Shown: positions 1 through 8,589, numbered from the stretch's first letter. The stretch: 64,000 nt of DNA from Gemmataceae bacterium (GCA_009697105.1 SIAQ01000008.1:1-64000), one strand, 5' to 3'. A program made the numbers and translations. Notes: a model not told the origin generated them from the letters alone.

Positions 1-227
1 CAGATCAAGCTGGTCGGACCACTAGCCGTTCAAGGTATACGTTAAAGCCGACCTCAATTTTGACGCGCCCCTCAAAAGTCGATTTCCGAGGCTGAAGTGT
101 AAGCGAGGCATTCAGGCCGCCTCGCTTACACTTCAGCCTCGGAAATCGACTTTTGAGGGGCGCGTCAAAATTGAGGTCGGCTTTAACGTATACCTTGAAC
201 GGCTAGTGGTCCGACCAGCTTGATCTG
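1..227. repeat. Giant perfect palindrome, 109-bp arms
   Basis: Positions 1-109 are the exact reverse complement of 119-227, separated by a 9-nt spacer. The arms begin at the first base of the window, so the palindrome may continue to the left. Its inner part (about 58-109) resembles the long form of the GAGCCGGAAGCGTAAGCGACGG family seen at 44727-44837 and 61740-61838. No gene is visible in 1-367. It lies downstream of lepA. Confidence 0.9.
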
Positions 228-276
228 ACAGATGGGGCCATGCTTTCCACAGGCTGGAAAGCATGGCCCCATCTGT
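228..276. repeat. Second hairpin abutting the giant palindrome
   Basis: Two perfect 22-bp arms (228-249 and 255-276) enclose a 5-nt loop, CAGGC. It starts at the base after the giant palindrome ends. It could terminate lepA transcripts, but no T-run follows on the minus strand. Confidence 0.85.
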
Positions 277-367
277 CAATTCTGCCTTTTCGCACCACTA
301 GACTTGTCCGATTATTGAACGGTGGCACAGAATCCCCTATGTTCCATTCTTGCGTCGTAGGCCATCG

Positions 368-2170
368 TCATTGATCCGACTCCAGCACCGCCAGGAAGGC
401 CTCTTGCGGGATGTCGACTTGGCCTACCATCTTCATGCGCTTCTTGCCGGCGGCTTGCTTCGACCACAGTTTGCGTTTGCGAGTGATGTCGCCGCCGTAG
501 CACTTTGCGGTGACGTCCTTCTTCATTGCCGAGATCGTCTCGCGGGCGATGATTCGGCTGCCGATCGCGGCCTGAATCGCGATCTCGAACATATGCCGAT
601 CGATCTCGCCGCGCAGCTTCTTCACGAGCTTTCGGCCACGCTGATCGGCGAAGGCGCGATGCACGATTATCGACAGGGCATCGACGCGGTTTTTGTGCAC
701 GAGGATGTCGAGTCGAACAAGGTCGGCGGTGCGGAAGCCGAGGACGTCGTAGTCCATCGTGCCGTAGCCGTGCGTTAGCGATTTGAGCTTGTCGTAAAGA
801 TCGTAGATGACCTCCGCGAGCGGTAGTTCGTAGACGATGATCGCGCGCGTCGGGCTGAGGTATTCGGTGCGGATGTAGATGCCGCGGCGTTCCGTACAAA
901 GCTTCATGATGTCGCCGATGTTCTCCTTCGGGACGATGAAGCTGGCCTTGACAATCGGCTCGCGGAATTCCTCGATTTGGCCGGCGTCGGGGACTTTCTG
1001 GGGATTGTCGATGCTGATGATTTCGCCGTTGCGACTGAGGACTTCGTAGGTGACGTTGGGAGCGGTGACGATGAGCTCCAGGCCGCTTTCGCGCTCGACA
1101 CGTTGCTGGATAATCTCGCGATGGAGCATGCCGAGGAAGCCGCAGCGGAAACCAAAGCCGAGGCCTTCGGAGTTTTCCGGCATATAGGTAAAACTACTGT
1201 CGTTGAGTTTGAGCTTGCCAAGCGCTTCGCGCAGGTCCTCGAATTCGTGATTGTTGACGGGATAGAGGCCCGAGTAAACCATTGGTTTCGGCTCTTTGTA
1301 ACCGGGCAAGGCTTCGGTGGCGGGGCGATTGGTTTCGGTCACGGTGTCGCCGACGTGCACGTCCCCCAGCGATCGGATCTGGGCCATGACATAGCCGACC
1401 TGCCCGGCCGAGAGTTCTTCGCAGGGGACCATGCCGGGGCGGAATTGGCCGATCTCGAGGACTTCGTGCTCGGAGCCTTTGCTCATCAGCTTAATTTTCA
1501 TGCCCTTCTTGATGCACCCCTCTTTGACGCGCACATAGACGACGACGCCGCGATAGACGTCGAAATGGCTGTTATAAACGAGGGCCCGCAGCGGGTCCTC
1601 CGGCTTGCCCGACGGCGGCGGGACGCGTTCGACGATCGCCTGCAACGCCTCTTCGATGCCGATGCCCGTCTTGCCGGAGACCCGCAGCACCTCGAGCGGA
1701 TCTATGCCGAGCGACGTCTCCATTTCGGCGAGGATCGCATCGATGCGCGTCATCTGCAAATCGACTTTGTTGAGCGCGGGCACAATCTTGAGGTCATGCT
1801 CCATCGCCAGATACGCATTGGCGACCGTTTGGGCCTGCACGCCCTGAAAGGCATCGACCAAGAGGATGACGCCTTCGCAAGCCGCGAGGCTTCGGGAAAC
1901 TTCGTAGGAAAAGTCAACGTGTCCGGGCGTGTCGATGAGGTTGAGTTCGTAGCGGAGGCCCTTGTGCTCGTAGTAGATCGTGACGGGATGCATGCGGATG
2001 GTGATGCCGCGTTCGCGTTCGAGGTCCATGGAGTCGAGGAGCTGGTCTTGAAAATTACGCCGTGTGATCGTGCCTGTCTGGAGCAGGAACTGGTCCGCGA
2101 GCGTACTCTTGCCGTGATCGATATGGGCAATGATGGAGAAGTTGCGAATGAGTGACGTTTTCGTGGCCAT
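368..2170 (-). CDS. lepA: Elongation factor 4 (LepA), ribosome-associated GTPase
   Basis: Translational GTPase that acts on the ribosome in the cytoplasm (back-translocation or initiation quality control in the literature). The 600-residue length is standard for LepA. Visible GTPase motifs are AHIDHGKST (residues 15-23), DTPGH (80-84) and NKVD (134-137). The conserved LepA C-terminal domain follows, ending in a lysine-rich stretch about 25 residues before the end. The ATG at 2170 is the only sensible start because the G domain begins within 15 residues of it. I see no strong Shine-Dalgarno sequence. It is transcribed alone, with palindromes on both sides. Confidence 0.97.
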   Translation of the reverse strand: MATKTSLIRNFSIIAHIDHGKSTLADQFLLQTGTITRRNFQDQLLDSMDLERERGITIRMHPVTIYYEHKGLRYELNLIDTPGHVDFSYEVSRSLAACEGVILLVDAFQGVQAQTVANAYLAMEHDLKIVPALNKVDLQMTRIDAILAEMETSLGIDPLEVLRVSGKTGIGIEEALQAIVERVPPPSGKPEDPLRALVYNSHFDVYRGVVVYVRVKEGCIKKGMKIKLMSKGSEHEVLEIGQFRPGMVPCEELSAGQVGYVMAQIRSLGDVHVGDTVTETNRPATEALPGYKEPKPMVYSGLYPVNNHEFEDLREALGKLKLNDSSFTYMPENSEGLGFGFRCGFLGMLHREIIQQRVERESGLELIVTAPNVTYEVLSRNGEIISIDNPQKVPDAGQIEEFREPIVKASFIVPKENIGDIMKLCTERRGIYIRTEYLSPTRAIIVYELPLAEVIYDLYDKLKSLTHGYGTMDYDVLGFRTADLVRLDILVHKNRVDALSIIVHRAFADQRGRKLVKKLRGEIDRHMFEIAIQAAIGSRIIARETISAMKKDVTAKCYGGDITRKRKLWSKQAAGKKRMKMVGQVDIPQEAFLAVLESDQ

Positions 2171-2271
2171 GGCGTCCCATCAATAAAAAATCGGCGCGGA
2201 GAGATTGCGCCGATGAGGAAATCCTATGTAGGAAGTATACCAGCACAGGCGCGACACGGATAGAGCAGCGG

Positions 2272-2335
2272 CTAACGAGCCGGAAGCGTGAGCGACGGAT
2301 TAGACAAACCGTCGCTCACGCTTCCGGCTCGTTAG
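2272..2335. repeat. Inverted repeat, family B (GAGCCGGAAGCG...)
   Basis: Perfect 27-bp arms (2272-2298 and 2309-2335) around a 10-nt loop. This copy has GTGAGCG where others have GTAAGCG, with a matching change in the opposite arm, so it is a compensated variant. It sits between divergent lepA and the M50 gene. Confidence 0.9.
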
Positions 2336-2416
2336 TGTGAACGATTGCGATAAGCCATCGGCATTGATATGATGAAATCTATTCGGAGAGTCCTTTGACG
2401 GAGCAATGAGGTCGTC

Positions 2417-3472
2417 ATGCGCGATCTGTTCTCGTGGTCGTTTCCCATCGGCCAACTGTTCGGCATCTTGATTCGCGTGCACCTGATCCTGCCGATTGTT
2501 TTGATCGGCATGATCGGGCGGGAGTACATGCGACGCGATGCGATCGAGAATACCTGGCTTGATGCGGCGATGCTGATGGGGCTGATGTTCCTGTGCGTGT
2601 TGTTGCACGAGTTCGGCCACTGTTTCGCTGCGCGCTATGTCGATGGCGAAGCGGACGAAATCGTGCTTTGGCCTTTGGGCGGTTTGGCGTTTTGTCGCTC
2701 GCTGCCGCCGTCGCCGTTGGCGCATTTCATTGTCGCCGCCGGTGGGCCGTTGGTCAATCTGGTATTGTGCATTATCACGGCTGCATTGTTGGCCTTGGCG
2801 TTGGAGAAGCATTGTCTGCCGCCGATCAATCCGTTTTGGTATCCGTATCGCGCCGACGCTTCGGGCGCGGTGGAATTGTCGCTTTGGAACGCGCGGGAGT
2901 TGACGACGGATTGGCTCGCCATCGTGCTCGCCCGATTCTTTTGGGTTAACTGGGTGCTGCTGCTCTTCAACCTGATCCTGGTCGGCCATCCGTTCGATGC
3001 CGGGCGCATGTTGCAGACCGCACTTTGGCCTCGCATGGGGCTGTACCAGTCGAGCCGAGTAGCGATCTATTTCGGGTATGGCGTCATGTGCGTTGTCGGG
3101 CTGGCGTCGATCGTTTACTCCGAACCGTTGCTGGCGTTCCTCACGATGTTCATCTTCGTCGCTTGTGCCGTCGAGATGATGACCATCGAAACCGCGCAGG
3201 AGGACCTCCTGTTCGGCTACGACTTTTCCCAGGGCTACACCAGTCTCGAAAAAGACGAGCCGCCCAGGCCGAAGGAGAAAAAGCAGAACTTACTCCAGCG
3301 TTGGATGGCCGAGCGTGCGGCGAAAAAGGCCCAGCAGGAACAAGAGCAACGCCTTGCCGACGATAAACGCATGGACGATCTGCTCGACAAAATCCAGAAG
3401 TACGGCAAGGACTCGCTGACCGATGAAGAACAGCGATTCCTCAAACGTGTCTCGGAGCGGTATAAGAAATAA
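2417..3472 (+). CDS. M50 (site-2-protease-like) membrane metalloprotease with a rhomboid-type tail
   Basis: Intramembrane zinc protease of the S2P/M50 class; the substrate is unknown. The HEFGH zinc motif is at residues 64-68 in a transmembrane helix. The second-motif aspartate is in FNLILVGHPFDAGR (about 184-197). About six hydrophobic segments fill residues 10-270. The last 70 residues are charged and end in a LLDKIQKYGKDSLTDEEQ-type segment resembling the short DUF6576-like tail found on many rhomboid proteases, which is unusual on an M50 enzyme. The ATG at 2417 follows a weak GAGGT. hisS lies 93 bp downstream on the same strand. Confidence 0.85.
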   Translation: MRDLFSWSFPIGQLFGILIRVHLILPIVLIGMIGREYMRRDAIENTWLDAAMLMGLMFLCVLLHEFGHCFAARYVDGEADEIVLWPLGGLAFCRSLPPSPLAHFIVAAGGPLVNLVLCIITAALLALALEKHCLPPINPFWYPYRADASGAVELSLWNARELTTDWLAIVLARFFWVNWVLLLFNLILVGHPFDAGRMLQTALWPRMGLYQSSRVAIYFGYGVMCVVGLASIVYSEPLLAFLTMFIFVACAVEMMTIETAQEDLLFGYDFSQGYTSLEKDEPPRPKEKKQNLLQRWMAERAAKKAQQEQEQRLADDKRMDDLLDKIQKYGKDSLTDEEQRFLKRVSERYKK

Positions 3473-3494
3473 CGCCAATGGCGCTTTTTGTCCT

Positions 3495-3548
3495 CCGCTT
3501 GCGGCTTAGCGCTCGGAGTACGCCACGCGAGCGCTAAGCCGCAAGCGG
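3495..3548. repeat. Inverted repeat, family A (CCGCTTGCGGCTTAGCGCTC)
   Basis: Perfect 20-bp arms (3495-3514 and 3529-3548) with a 14-nt loop, between the M50 gene and hisS. Reading through it in frame gives a spurious N-terminal extension to hisS. Confidence 0.9.
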
Positions 3549-3565
3549 GAAATACGGACCACACG

Positions 3566-4894
3566 ATGACTGACATCAATCTGATCGAACCGCGCACACT
3601 CAAGGGCTTTCGCGATTATCCGCCCGAACTGATGATCCCGCGCGAGTGGATGCAGGAGCAAGCACGTCGGGTTTACCGCGGCTATGGCTTCGCGCCAATC
3701 GATACGCCGGCTTTGGAGTATGCGGAGATTCTGCTCGGTAAAGGCGGCGAGGAATCGGACAAGCAGATCTACCGTTTCATGCACCATGACCACGACATTG
3801 CTCTGCGGTTCGATCTGACGATACCGTTCGCGCGGTTTGCCGCCCAGCACATTAGCACCTTGGGCACGCCGTTCAAACGCTACCACCTCGGTCCAGTGTG
3901 GCGAGGCGAGAACACATCGAAAGGCCGATATCGCGAATTCTGGCAGTGTGACTTCGACACGATCGGCACGACCTCGAACGCCGCCGACATCGAAGTCGCG
4001 CTGGTGATTCACGATTTGATGCGAGCGCTGAAACTCGAACGCTTTGTCATCCATGTCAACAATCGGCTCGTGCTCAATGGTTTGCTCGAGGATCTGGGTC
4101 TCGCAGGCCAAACCGCTGCGGTGCTACGCTGTCTCGATAAGTTGACGAAGGTGAGCCGAGAGGATGTGCAGAAAGAAATGGCCGCGCGCGCTGGCGTAAC
4201 TTCCGAGCAATCGAACCGATTGCTCGACCTGGTGCAGACGACCGGCAGCAATGCAGAGATTCTGGATCGGCTCAAGCGCGAGTTCGGCGCGAACGCCAAG
4301 GCAGGCGAGGGCGTCCGCCGACTGGAGGAACTGCTCGCCGCCACCGCCAAAGCGGGCATCCCCGATGGCGTCATTTCGCTCGACCTGTCGATCGCCCGCG
4401 GCCTCGATTACTACACCGGAACCGTATACGAAACTTTCCTGTCCGATCTTCCACGTATAGGCTCCGTCTGTTCCGGCGGGCGCTATGACAACCTTGCGGG
4501 ACTCTACACCAAGCAGCATCTGCCAGGCGTCGGCGCTTCGCTCGGGCTGGACCGCCTCCTCGCGGCGCTCGAAGAGCTGAAATTACTGCAAAAAATCGGC
4601 ACACCCGCCCCGGTGTTCATCGTGCAGTTCAGCGCGGATCGCATCGGCGAATATCAAGGCATGGCCCGCCGACTGCGCGAACAAGGCATCGGCGTCGAGG
4701 TCTTCCCCGACGCGAAAAAGATTGGCCCGCAGTTCCAGTACGCCGAGAAACGCGGCTTCAAGGTTGCGCTGATTGCGGGGCCTGACGATTTCGCCAAGGG
4801 CACGTGGAACATCAAAGACCTGGCCAAGCGCGAAGAGAAGAAGGCCGTGGCCGATGCCGATGTGCTCAGCGTCGTGCGCGGATTGCTGGCGTGA
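3566..4894 (+). CDS. hisS: Histidyl-tRNA synthetase
   Basis: Class II aminoacyl-tRNA synthetase that charges tRNA-His. At 442 residues it has normal length. Motif 2 spans about 104-131 (KRYHLGPVWRGENTSKGRYR, then FWQCDFD). The histidine-specific motif RGLDYYTGTVYE is at 278-289, followed by CSGGRYDNL and the motif 3 segment GASLGLDRLL. The C-terminal anticodon-binding domain is present. I chose the ATG at 3566. The frame stays open to 3488, but that extension is encoded by an intergenic palindrome and has no family similarity. Confidence 0.97.
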   Translation: MTDINLIEPRTLKGFRDYPPELMIPREWMQEQARRVYRGYGFAPIDTPALEYAEILLGKGGEESDKQIYRFMHHDHDIALRFDLTIPFARFAAQHISTLGTPFKRYHLGPVWRGENTSKGRYREFWQCDFDTIGTTSNAADIEVALVIHDLMRALKLERFVIHVNNRLVLNGLLEDLGLAGQTAAVLRCLDKLTKVSREDVQKEMAARAGVTSEQSNRLLDLVQTTGSNAEILDRLKREFGANAKAGEGVRRLEELLAATAKAGIPDGVISLDLSIARGLDYYTGTVYETFLSDLPRIGSVCSGGRYDNLAGLYTKQHLPGVGASLGLDRLLAALEELKLLQKIGTPAPVFIVQFSADRIGEYQGMARRLREQGIGVEVFPDAKKIGPQFQYAEKRGFKVALIAGPDDFAKGTWNIKDLAKREEKKAVADADVLSVVRGLLA

Positions 4895-4959
4895 GAAATC
4901 GATAATGCAAGCGCATAGAGGCCGCCAAGAAAATTCTCGTACCCAATAAAGGAGTTCGC

Positions 4960-5403
4960 ATGACACGGGTCGCTTTTACTCTCTTCGTATTTGTGGTGTT
5001 CACCGGTTTCGTTGTCCGCGCGGGCGATGAAGCGGCTTTGAAAAAGGAAACGGCCGCCCTACAAGGTGTGTGGAAGGTCGTCGATGCTGAGACGACCGAT
5101 GGCAAGAACGCGGGTCTGATGGACGCGACGCTCGAGTTCGACAAGGCGGTCAAGAGTATGACGCTCACCACCAAGAACGGTGCCGCCAAGAAGGGCACAG
5201 TCACGCTCAGCCCGCTGGCCAAGTTGAAAGAAATCAACATCACGCCCGAAGGCGAGAACCGCGAGTTCGAGGCGATTTATCAGATTGAGAAGACCACGCT
5301 GAAAATCTGCGTCTCGCCCGATCCGCTCGAAGGGCGACCGACCGAATTCGCAGCCAAGGATGGCAAGAAGTACATTTTGCTGACGCTGGAAAAGGCAAAG
5401 TGA
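4960..5403 (+). CDS. TIGR03067-family secreted protein
   Basis: A 147-residue exported protein of a family that is very common in planctomycetes and has no established function. It has an N-terminal signal peptide (about residues 1-21), then LQGVWKVVDAE near 35 and the typical C-terminal pattern IYQIEKTTLKICV plus RPTEFAAKDG. The fold is thought to be small and lipocalin-like. AAAGGAG at 4948-4954, five bases before the ATG, fixes the start. It follows hisS by 65 bp and may be read from the same transcript. Confidence 0.88.
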   Translation: MTRVAFTLFVFVVFTGFVVRAGDEAALKKETAALQGVWKVVDAETTDGKNAGLMDATLEFDKAVKSMTLTTKNGAAKKGTVTLSPLAKLKEINITPEGENREFEAIYQIEKTTLKICVSPDPLEGRPTEFAAKDGKKYILLTLEKAK

Positions 5404-5412
5404 TTCGTGCTA

Positions 5413-5474
5413 ACGAGCCGGAAGCGTAAGCGACGGATTGAAATAGTCATCCGTCGCTTACGCTTCCGGCTCGT
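5413..5474. repeat. Inverted repeat, family B
   Basis: Perfect 26-bp arms (5413-5438 and 5449-5474) with a 10-nt loop, in the convergent gap between the TIGR03067 gene and meaB. The right arm supplies the last codons of meaB. Confidence 0.9.
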
Positions 5475-6387
5475 ACGACGTTAATAACAGCGCACCCAAA
5501 CACCGCGCCGCCGCCGCTATTGTCAGCGTGCCCGCCTGCCAATCGGCTAGCAATTTCGCCAACTCGGGATTCGCTTGCGTTTCCAACTTGTGCAAACTTT
5601 GTTCCTGCGATTCGATTAAATGGTGCAACAATCGCTGCGCGATCGATGGACGCAGTCGCCGTGCTGGCAGTGATTCGAGCGTTTGCCATAGCTCCGCATG
5701 TCCCTGGTTCAACTTCGTGCTGACGCGCAAGACCGGAATGTGGCGCGACGGCGACAAGTCCAGCGCGGCTCGAACCTGCGCCATCGTTTGATCGGCGGTC
5801 GGCAGATCGGCCTTGTGGATTACGATAACGTCAGCGCATTCCAGCACACCGGCCTTTTCCCATTGCACATCATCGCCGCTCTCCGGTTGCAGAAGAAGGA
5901 CGAGAGCGTCGGCGTGCTGCCCAACGGCAACATCGCCCTGGCCGGCGCCGACGGTTTCGAGAAAGATCACGTCGAAACCGAACGCTTCGAGGGCATCGAT
6001 CATCAAGTCGAGATGTTTCGCCAAGCCGCTGCTCCCGGATAGCGCGGCCAGACTGCGGATGAAGACGCCGTCGTCGCTCGTGCTGCCCATGCGGAAGCGA
6101 TCGCCCAGGAGCGCACCGCCGGACAGCGGACTTTGCGGATCGCAAGCCAGCACGGCAATGCGGTGGTTGGCGGCGCGAACGAGCGGAATCAGCCGACCGA
6201 TGAGCGTGCTTTTGCCCATCCCACCGCTGCCGGTAAAGGCGATGACACGGGCCGAGGGTGTTTGAGGAGAAGGAATCAGGAGGGAGCGAATGTCGTCAAG
6301 GAACTCGCCGCGGGCGATATGGCTGAGCAGGCGGGAAAGGGCGTTGCGGTCGCCGCGACGCATACGTGCGAAGAGGTCGCCGATCAT
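5458..6387 (-). CDS. meaB: MeaB/ArgK-family G-protein chaperone of a B12 mutase
   Basis: P-loop GTPase that protects and reactivates adenosylcobalamin-dependent methylmalonyl-CoA mutase. The 309 residues carry Walker A GSGGMGKS (53-60), the family signature ETVGAGQGD (144-152) and a guanine-specificity motif HKAD (usually NKAD). It overlaps the upstream B12-binding subunit by 4 bp (ATGA), so the two are translationally coupled. The C-terminal residues SYEPEA and the stop codon lie in the arm of an intergenic palindrome, which suggests a replaced or extended C-terminus. The large catalytic mutase subunit is not in the window. Confidence 0.92.
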   Translation of the reverse strand: MIGDLFARMRRGDRNALSRLLSHIARGEFLDDIRSLLIPSPQTPSARVIAFTGSGGMGKSTLIGRLIPLVRAANHRIAVLACDPQSPLSGGALLGDRFRMGSTSDDGVFIRSLAALSGSSGLAKHLDLMIDALEAFGFDVIFLETVGAGQGDVAVGQHADALVLLLQPESGDDVQWEKAGVLECADVIVIHKADLPTADQTMAQVRAALDLSPSRHIPVLRVSTKLNQGHAELWQTLESLPARRLRPSIAQRLLHHLIESQEQSLHKLETQANPELAKLLADWQAGTLTIAAAARCLGALLLTSYEPEA

Positions 6388-6785
6388 GGTGTGCGCTCCC
6401 GTGGCTTTTGCAGGAACGCCAGAATTTCGTCGAGCGATGTGCCAGGGCCGAACGTTTTCGCGACGCCCATGTCGAGCAACTTGGGCACATCGGTTTCAGG
6501 GATGATGCCGCCGACGATGACGCCGACGTGTTGTAAATCATCTGCTTTCATCAACTCCAGCACACGCGGCACGAGCGTCATGTGGGCGCCGGAGAGAAGG
6601 CTCAGGCCCAGCCAATCGGCGTCTTCATCGGCGACGGTGCGAACGACGGCTTCCGGCGTCTGCCAAAGCCCGGCGTAGATGACATGCATGCCGGCGTCGC
6701 GCAGTGCACGGGCGACGACCTTGATGCCGCGGTCATGCCCGTCGAGTCCGACCTTCGCCAGGACCACACGCTGCGGTTGGCTCAT
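6384..6785 (-). CDS. Stand-alone B12-binding subunit (methylmalonyl-CoA mutase small-domain type)
   Basis: A 133-residue cobalamin-binding domain. DGHDRG (15-20) is the DxHxxG loop whose histidine ligates cobalt. The later SLLSGAH and GGIIPETD segments match the C-terminal domain of methylmalonyl- or isobutyryl-CoA mutase. It should pair with a separate catalytic subunit encoded elsewhere. I chose the ATG at 6785, preceded by an AGGA nine bases upstream, over a TTG at 6803. Its stop overlaps the meaB start. Confidence 0.9.
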   Translation of the reverse strand: MSQPQRVVLAKVGLDGHDRGIKVVARALRDAGMHVIYAGLWQTPEAVVRTVADEDADWLGLSLLSGAHMTLVPRVLELMKADDLQHVGVIVGGIIPETDVPKLLDMGVAKTFGPGTSLDEILAFLQKPRERTP

Positions 6786-6812
6786 GCGACGTTTTCCTGT
6801 CAATCCCCGGTA

Positions 6813-6870
6813 TTCCGCTTGCGGCTTAGCGCTCTCGTGAGATTTTCCGAGCGCTAAGCCGCAAGCGGAA
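6813..6870. repeat. Inverted repeat, family A
   Basis: Perfect 22-bp arms (6813-6834 and 6849-6870), 14-nt loop, between two co-directional minus-strand genes. Confidence 0.9.
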
Positions 6871-6885
6871 ATACAAATGACCGCG

Positions 6886-8196
6886 TCACTTCTGCGATTT
6901 CGCCTTTTCGATCTTGCGTTCGACCGACACCTTACGTTCCTGATCGCGGCGATTATCCGTCACGACCTCGAGGCCCTTCTGCCAGGCCTTGATCGCCAGA
7001 TCGCGCTCACCACTGGCGATGTGAACGTCGCCCAGGTGATCGTAGATTTCGATATGCTGGGCGTTCTTGTCTTCCAGCGCCTTGATGAGCCATTTCTTGG
7101 CTTCATCGTTTTTCTTCTGTTTGAACAGCACCCAACCGAGGCTATCGAGGTAAGCGCCATTGTCATGGTCGGTTTTGGGGTCGAAGCCTTTGCGTTTCTG
7201 CCGGCGTTCGCGGTCGAGTTCCAGCGCTTTGCGGATCAATTTCTCGGCTTCCTCGAGTTTCATATTGTTGTCGGCCCAGACGAACCCAAGGTCGTTGTAA
7301 AAAACCGGATCGTTCGGACGTTTTTTGACGAGGTATTCGAGATGTTCGCTTGCCCGGTCGATCTGTTTGAGATCGACGTAGACGTTGCTGACTTCGTAGC
7401 GAAACCGCTCGATGTAGATATCTTTTTCCTCGGGTTCGAGCCGACGGTCGTCGGTGACCTGCTTGATGACATCCTCGTAGACCGTAGCAGCGTCGGCGAA
7501 TTTGCCTGCCTCGCGCAGCACCCAGCCTTTGAGATGGCGATCGATCCAATCGTTGTTCTTTTTCAACAGTCCGTCGACAAGTTTGATCGCCTGATCGAAT
7601 TTGCCCTGCTTCGTGGTGGATTTGATGTAGATTTCGTAGACGTACGGCCGCAGACGTTGGGCGGTGTCGAACGAATCCTGCGGTTCGCGGAATTCGAGTT
7701 GACCGAAGCGATCGACCATCATGCCGATGACGAGGCGTTGCTTGCCGTCCTCGGTGTTGAGTTCGAGCAGTTCGCGGCAAAGGCGAGAAGCGTCGGCGTA
7801 ATTCTTATAGTCGAAGTTAAGTTCGATGAGCAGACCGTAGGATTGCTTCATCTTTTCAAAACTCTGCAACTTGACCGCGCGGTCCATGCAAACGCGGAAG
7901 AACACCTCGGCGGATTTCATGTCCTTCATTTCGGCGGCAGTCAGGCCAAATACGAGGGCGGCGTTGTAGGAGAGGTCGCTTTTTTTCGCCAAAGGCGAGG
8001 CGAAGGCGAGCAGCGCCTTGGTCTTCTTCGGATCATCCACGAGCATCTTGAACGCCCCGCGCGTAGCATCGGAGCCCGTCAACGCATTGAGGTGGACTAG
8101 CTCCTTTGCAAAGTCCTCTTCGCCCGCGACGGCATGGTGATTGGATACGAAAAACAGCGCCATAGAGGCGGTAACGAATAGCAGTTTGTTGGCCAT
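6886..8196 (-). CDS. Exported TPR-repeat protein
   Basis: A 436-residue protein with a signal peptide (about 1-25) followed by tetratricopeptide-like helical repeats. The clearest are around YNDLGFVWADNNMKLEEAEK and AYLDSLGWVLFKQKKNDEAK. TPR arrays bind partner proteins; no partner can be named here. The C-terminus is lysine-rich. The start is well supported by ACGGAGT upstream of the ATG at 8196. The gene stands alone between palindromes and is divergent from the membrane protein at 8590. Confidence 0.85.
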   Translation of the reverse strand: MANKLLFVTASMALFFVSNHHAVAGEEDFAKELVHLNALTGSDATRGAFKMLVDDPKKTKALLAFASPLAKKSDLSYNAALVFGLTAAEMKDMKSAEVFFRVCMDRAVKLQSFEKMKQSYGLLIELNFDYKNYADASRLCRELLELNTEDGKQRLVIGMMVDRFGQLEFREPQDSFDTAQRLRPYVYEIYIKSTTKQGKFDQAIKLVDGLLKKNNDWIDRHLKGWVLREAGKFADAATVYEDVIKQVTDDRRLEPEEKDIYIERFRYEVSNVYVDLKQIDRASEHLEYLVKKRPNDPVFYNDLGFVWADNNMKLEEAEKLIRKALELDRERRQKRKGFDPKTDHDNGAYLDSLGWVLFKQKKNDEAKKWLIKALEDKNAQHIEIYDHLGDVHIASGERDLAIKAWQKGLEVVTDNRRDQERKVSVERKIEKAKSQK

Positions 8197-8367
8197 GGTA
8201 AACTCCGTGGCGTTTGGCAGGACCTATCGGCCGTTCGCCCTACGAACGAACCTATCTCCTTCATGTTAATCAAACTGCCGATCTGACGCCATGTCGGTTT
8301 TGCGGATCGGCGAAAATCTTTCGGATGTGCGGGATTTGGCGATCCTGATGTGCCCCACAAAAGTCGT

Positions 8368-8432
8368 CTAACGAGCCGGAAGCGTAAGCGACGGATTGGC
8401 AAAATCCGTCGCTTACGCTTCCGGCTCGTTAG
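8368..8432. repeat. Inverted repeat, family B, with degenerate long-form flank
   Basis: Perfect 30-bp arms (8368-8397 and 8403-8432), 5-nt loop, in a divergent gap where no terminator is needed. The bases just left of it (CCCACAAAAGTCG) resemble the outer arm of the long-form copies at 44727 and 61740. Confidence 0.9.
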
Positions 8433-8451
8433 GCTGCTGGGCGCATCGATT

Positions 8452-8480
8452 TTGACAAGCATGCGGAAAAAATGTACAGT
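8452..8480 (+). promoter_or_regulatory. Sigma-70-type promoter
   Basis: TTGACA at 8452-8457 and TACAGT at 8475-8480 are 17 bp apart. The perfect -35 box and optimal spacing make this the best promoter match I found in the window. It would drive the membrane protein at 8590 with a leader of about 100 nt. Confidence 0.6.
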
Positions 8481-8540
8481 TGGGCGGACCGAATAATGGT
8501 TCCTCTACAAATTAGCGCATGCTTCGGCGTGGGATTTTTC

Positions 8541-8560
8541 GAGCGCTAAGCCGCAAGCGG
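8541..8560. repeat. Solo arm of family A
   Basis: A single right arm, GAGCGCTAAGCCGCAAGCGG. The expected left arm is represented only by a decayed TTAGCGCATGCTTCGG-like sequence. It lies in the leader of the 8590 gene. Confidence 0.75.
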
Positions 8561-8589
8561 AAAACATCTACGAACCAAAAGATCCCCAA

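Noticed and set aside
1-276. CRISPR-like array at the window start
   Set aside because: The repeats are inverted and adjacent, not direct repeats with regular spacers.
977-2155. Long open frame (392 codons) on the plus strand across lepA
   Set aside because: It is the antisense shadow of lepA; it has no family resemblance and no ribosome-binding site.
3488-3565. N-terminal extension of hisS
   Set aside because: It is encoded by a family A palindrome and is absent from the HisRS family.
6877-8100. 407-codon plus-strand frame opposite the TPR gene
   Set aside because: Shadow frame rich in F, V and D, as expected from the complement of a lysine- and glutamate-rich protein.
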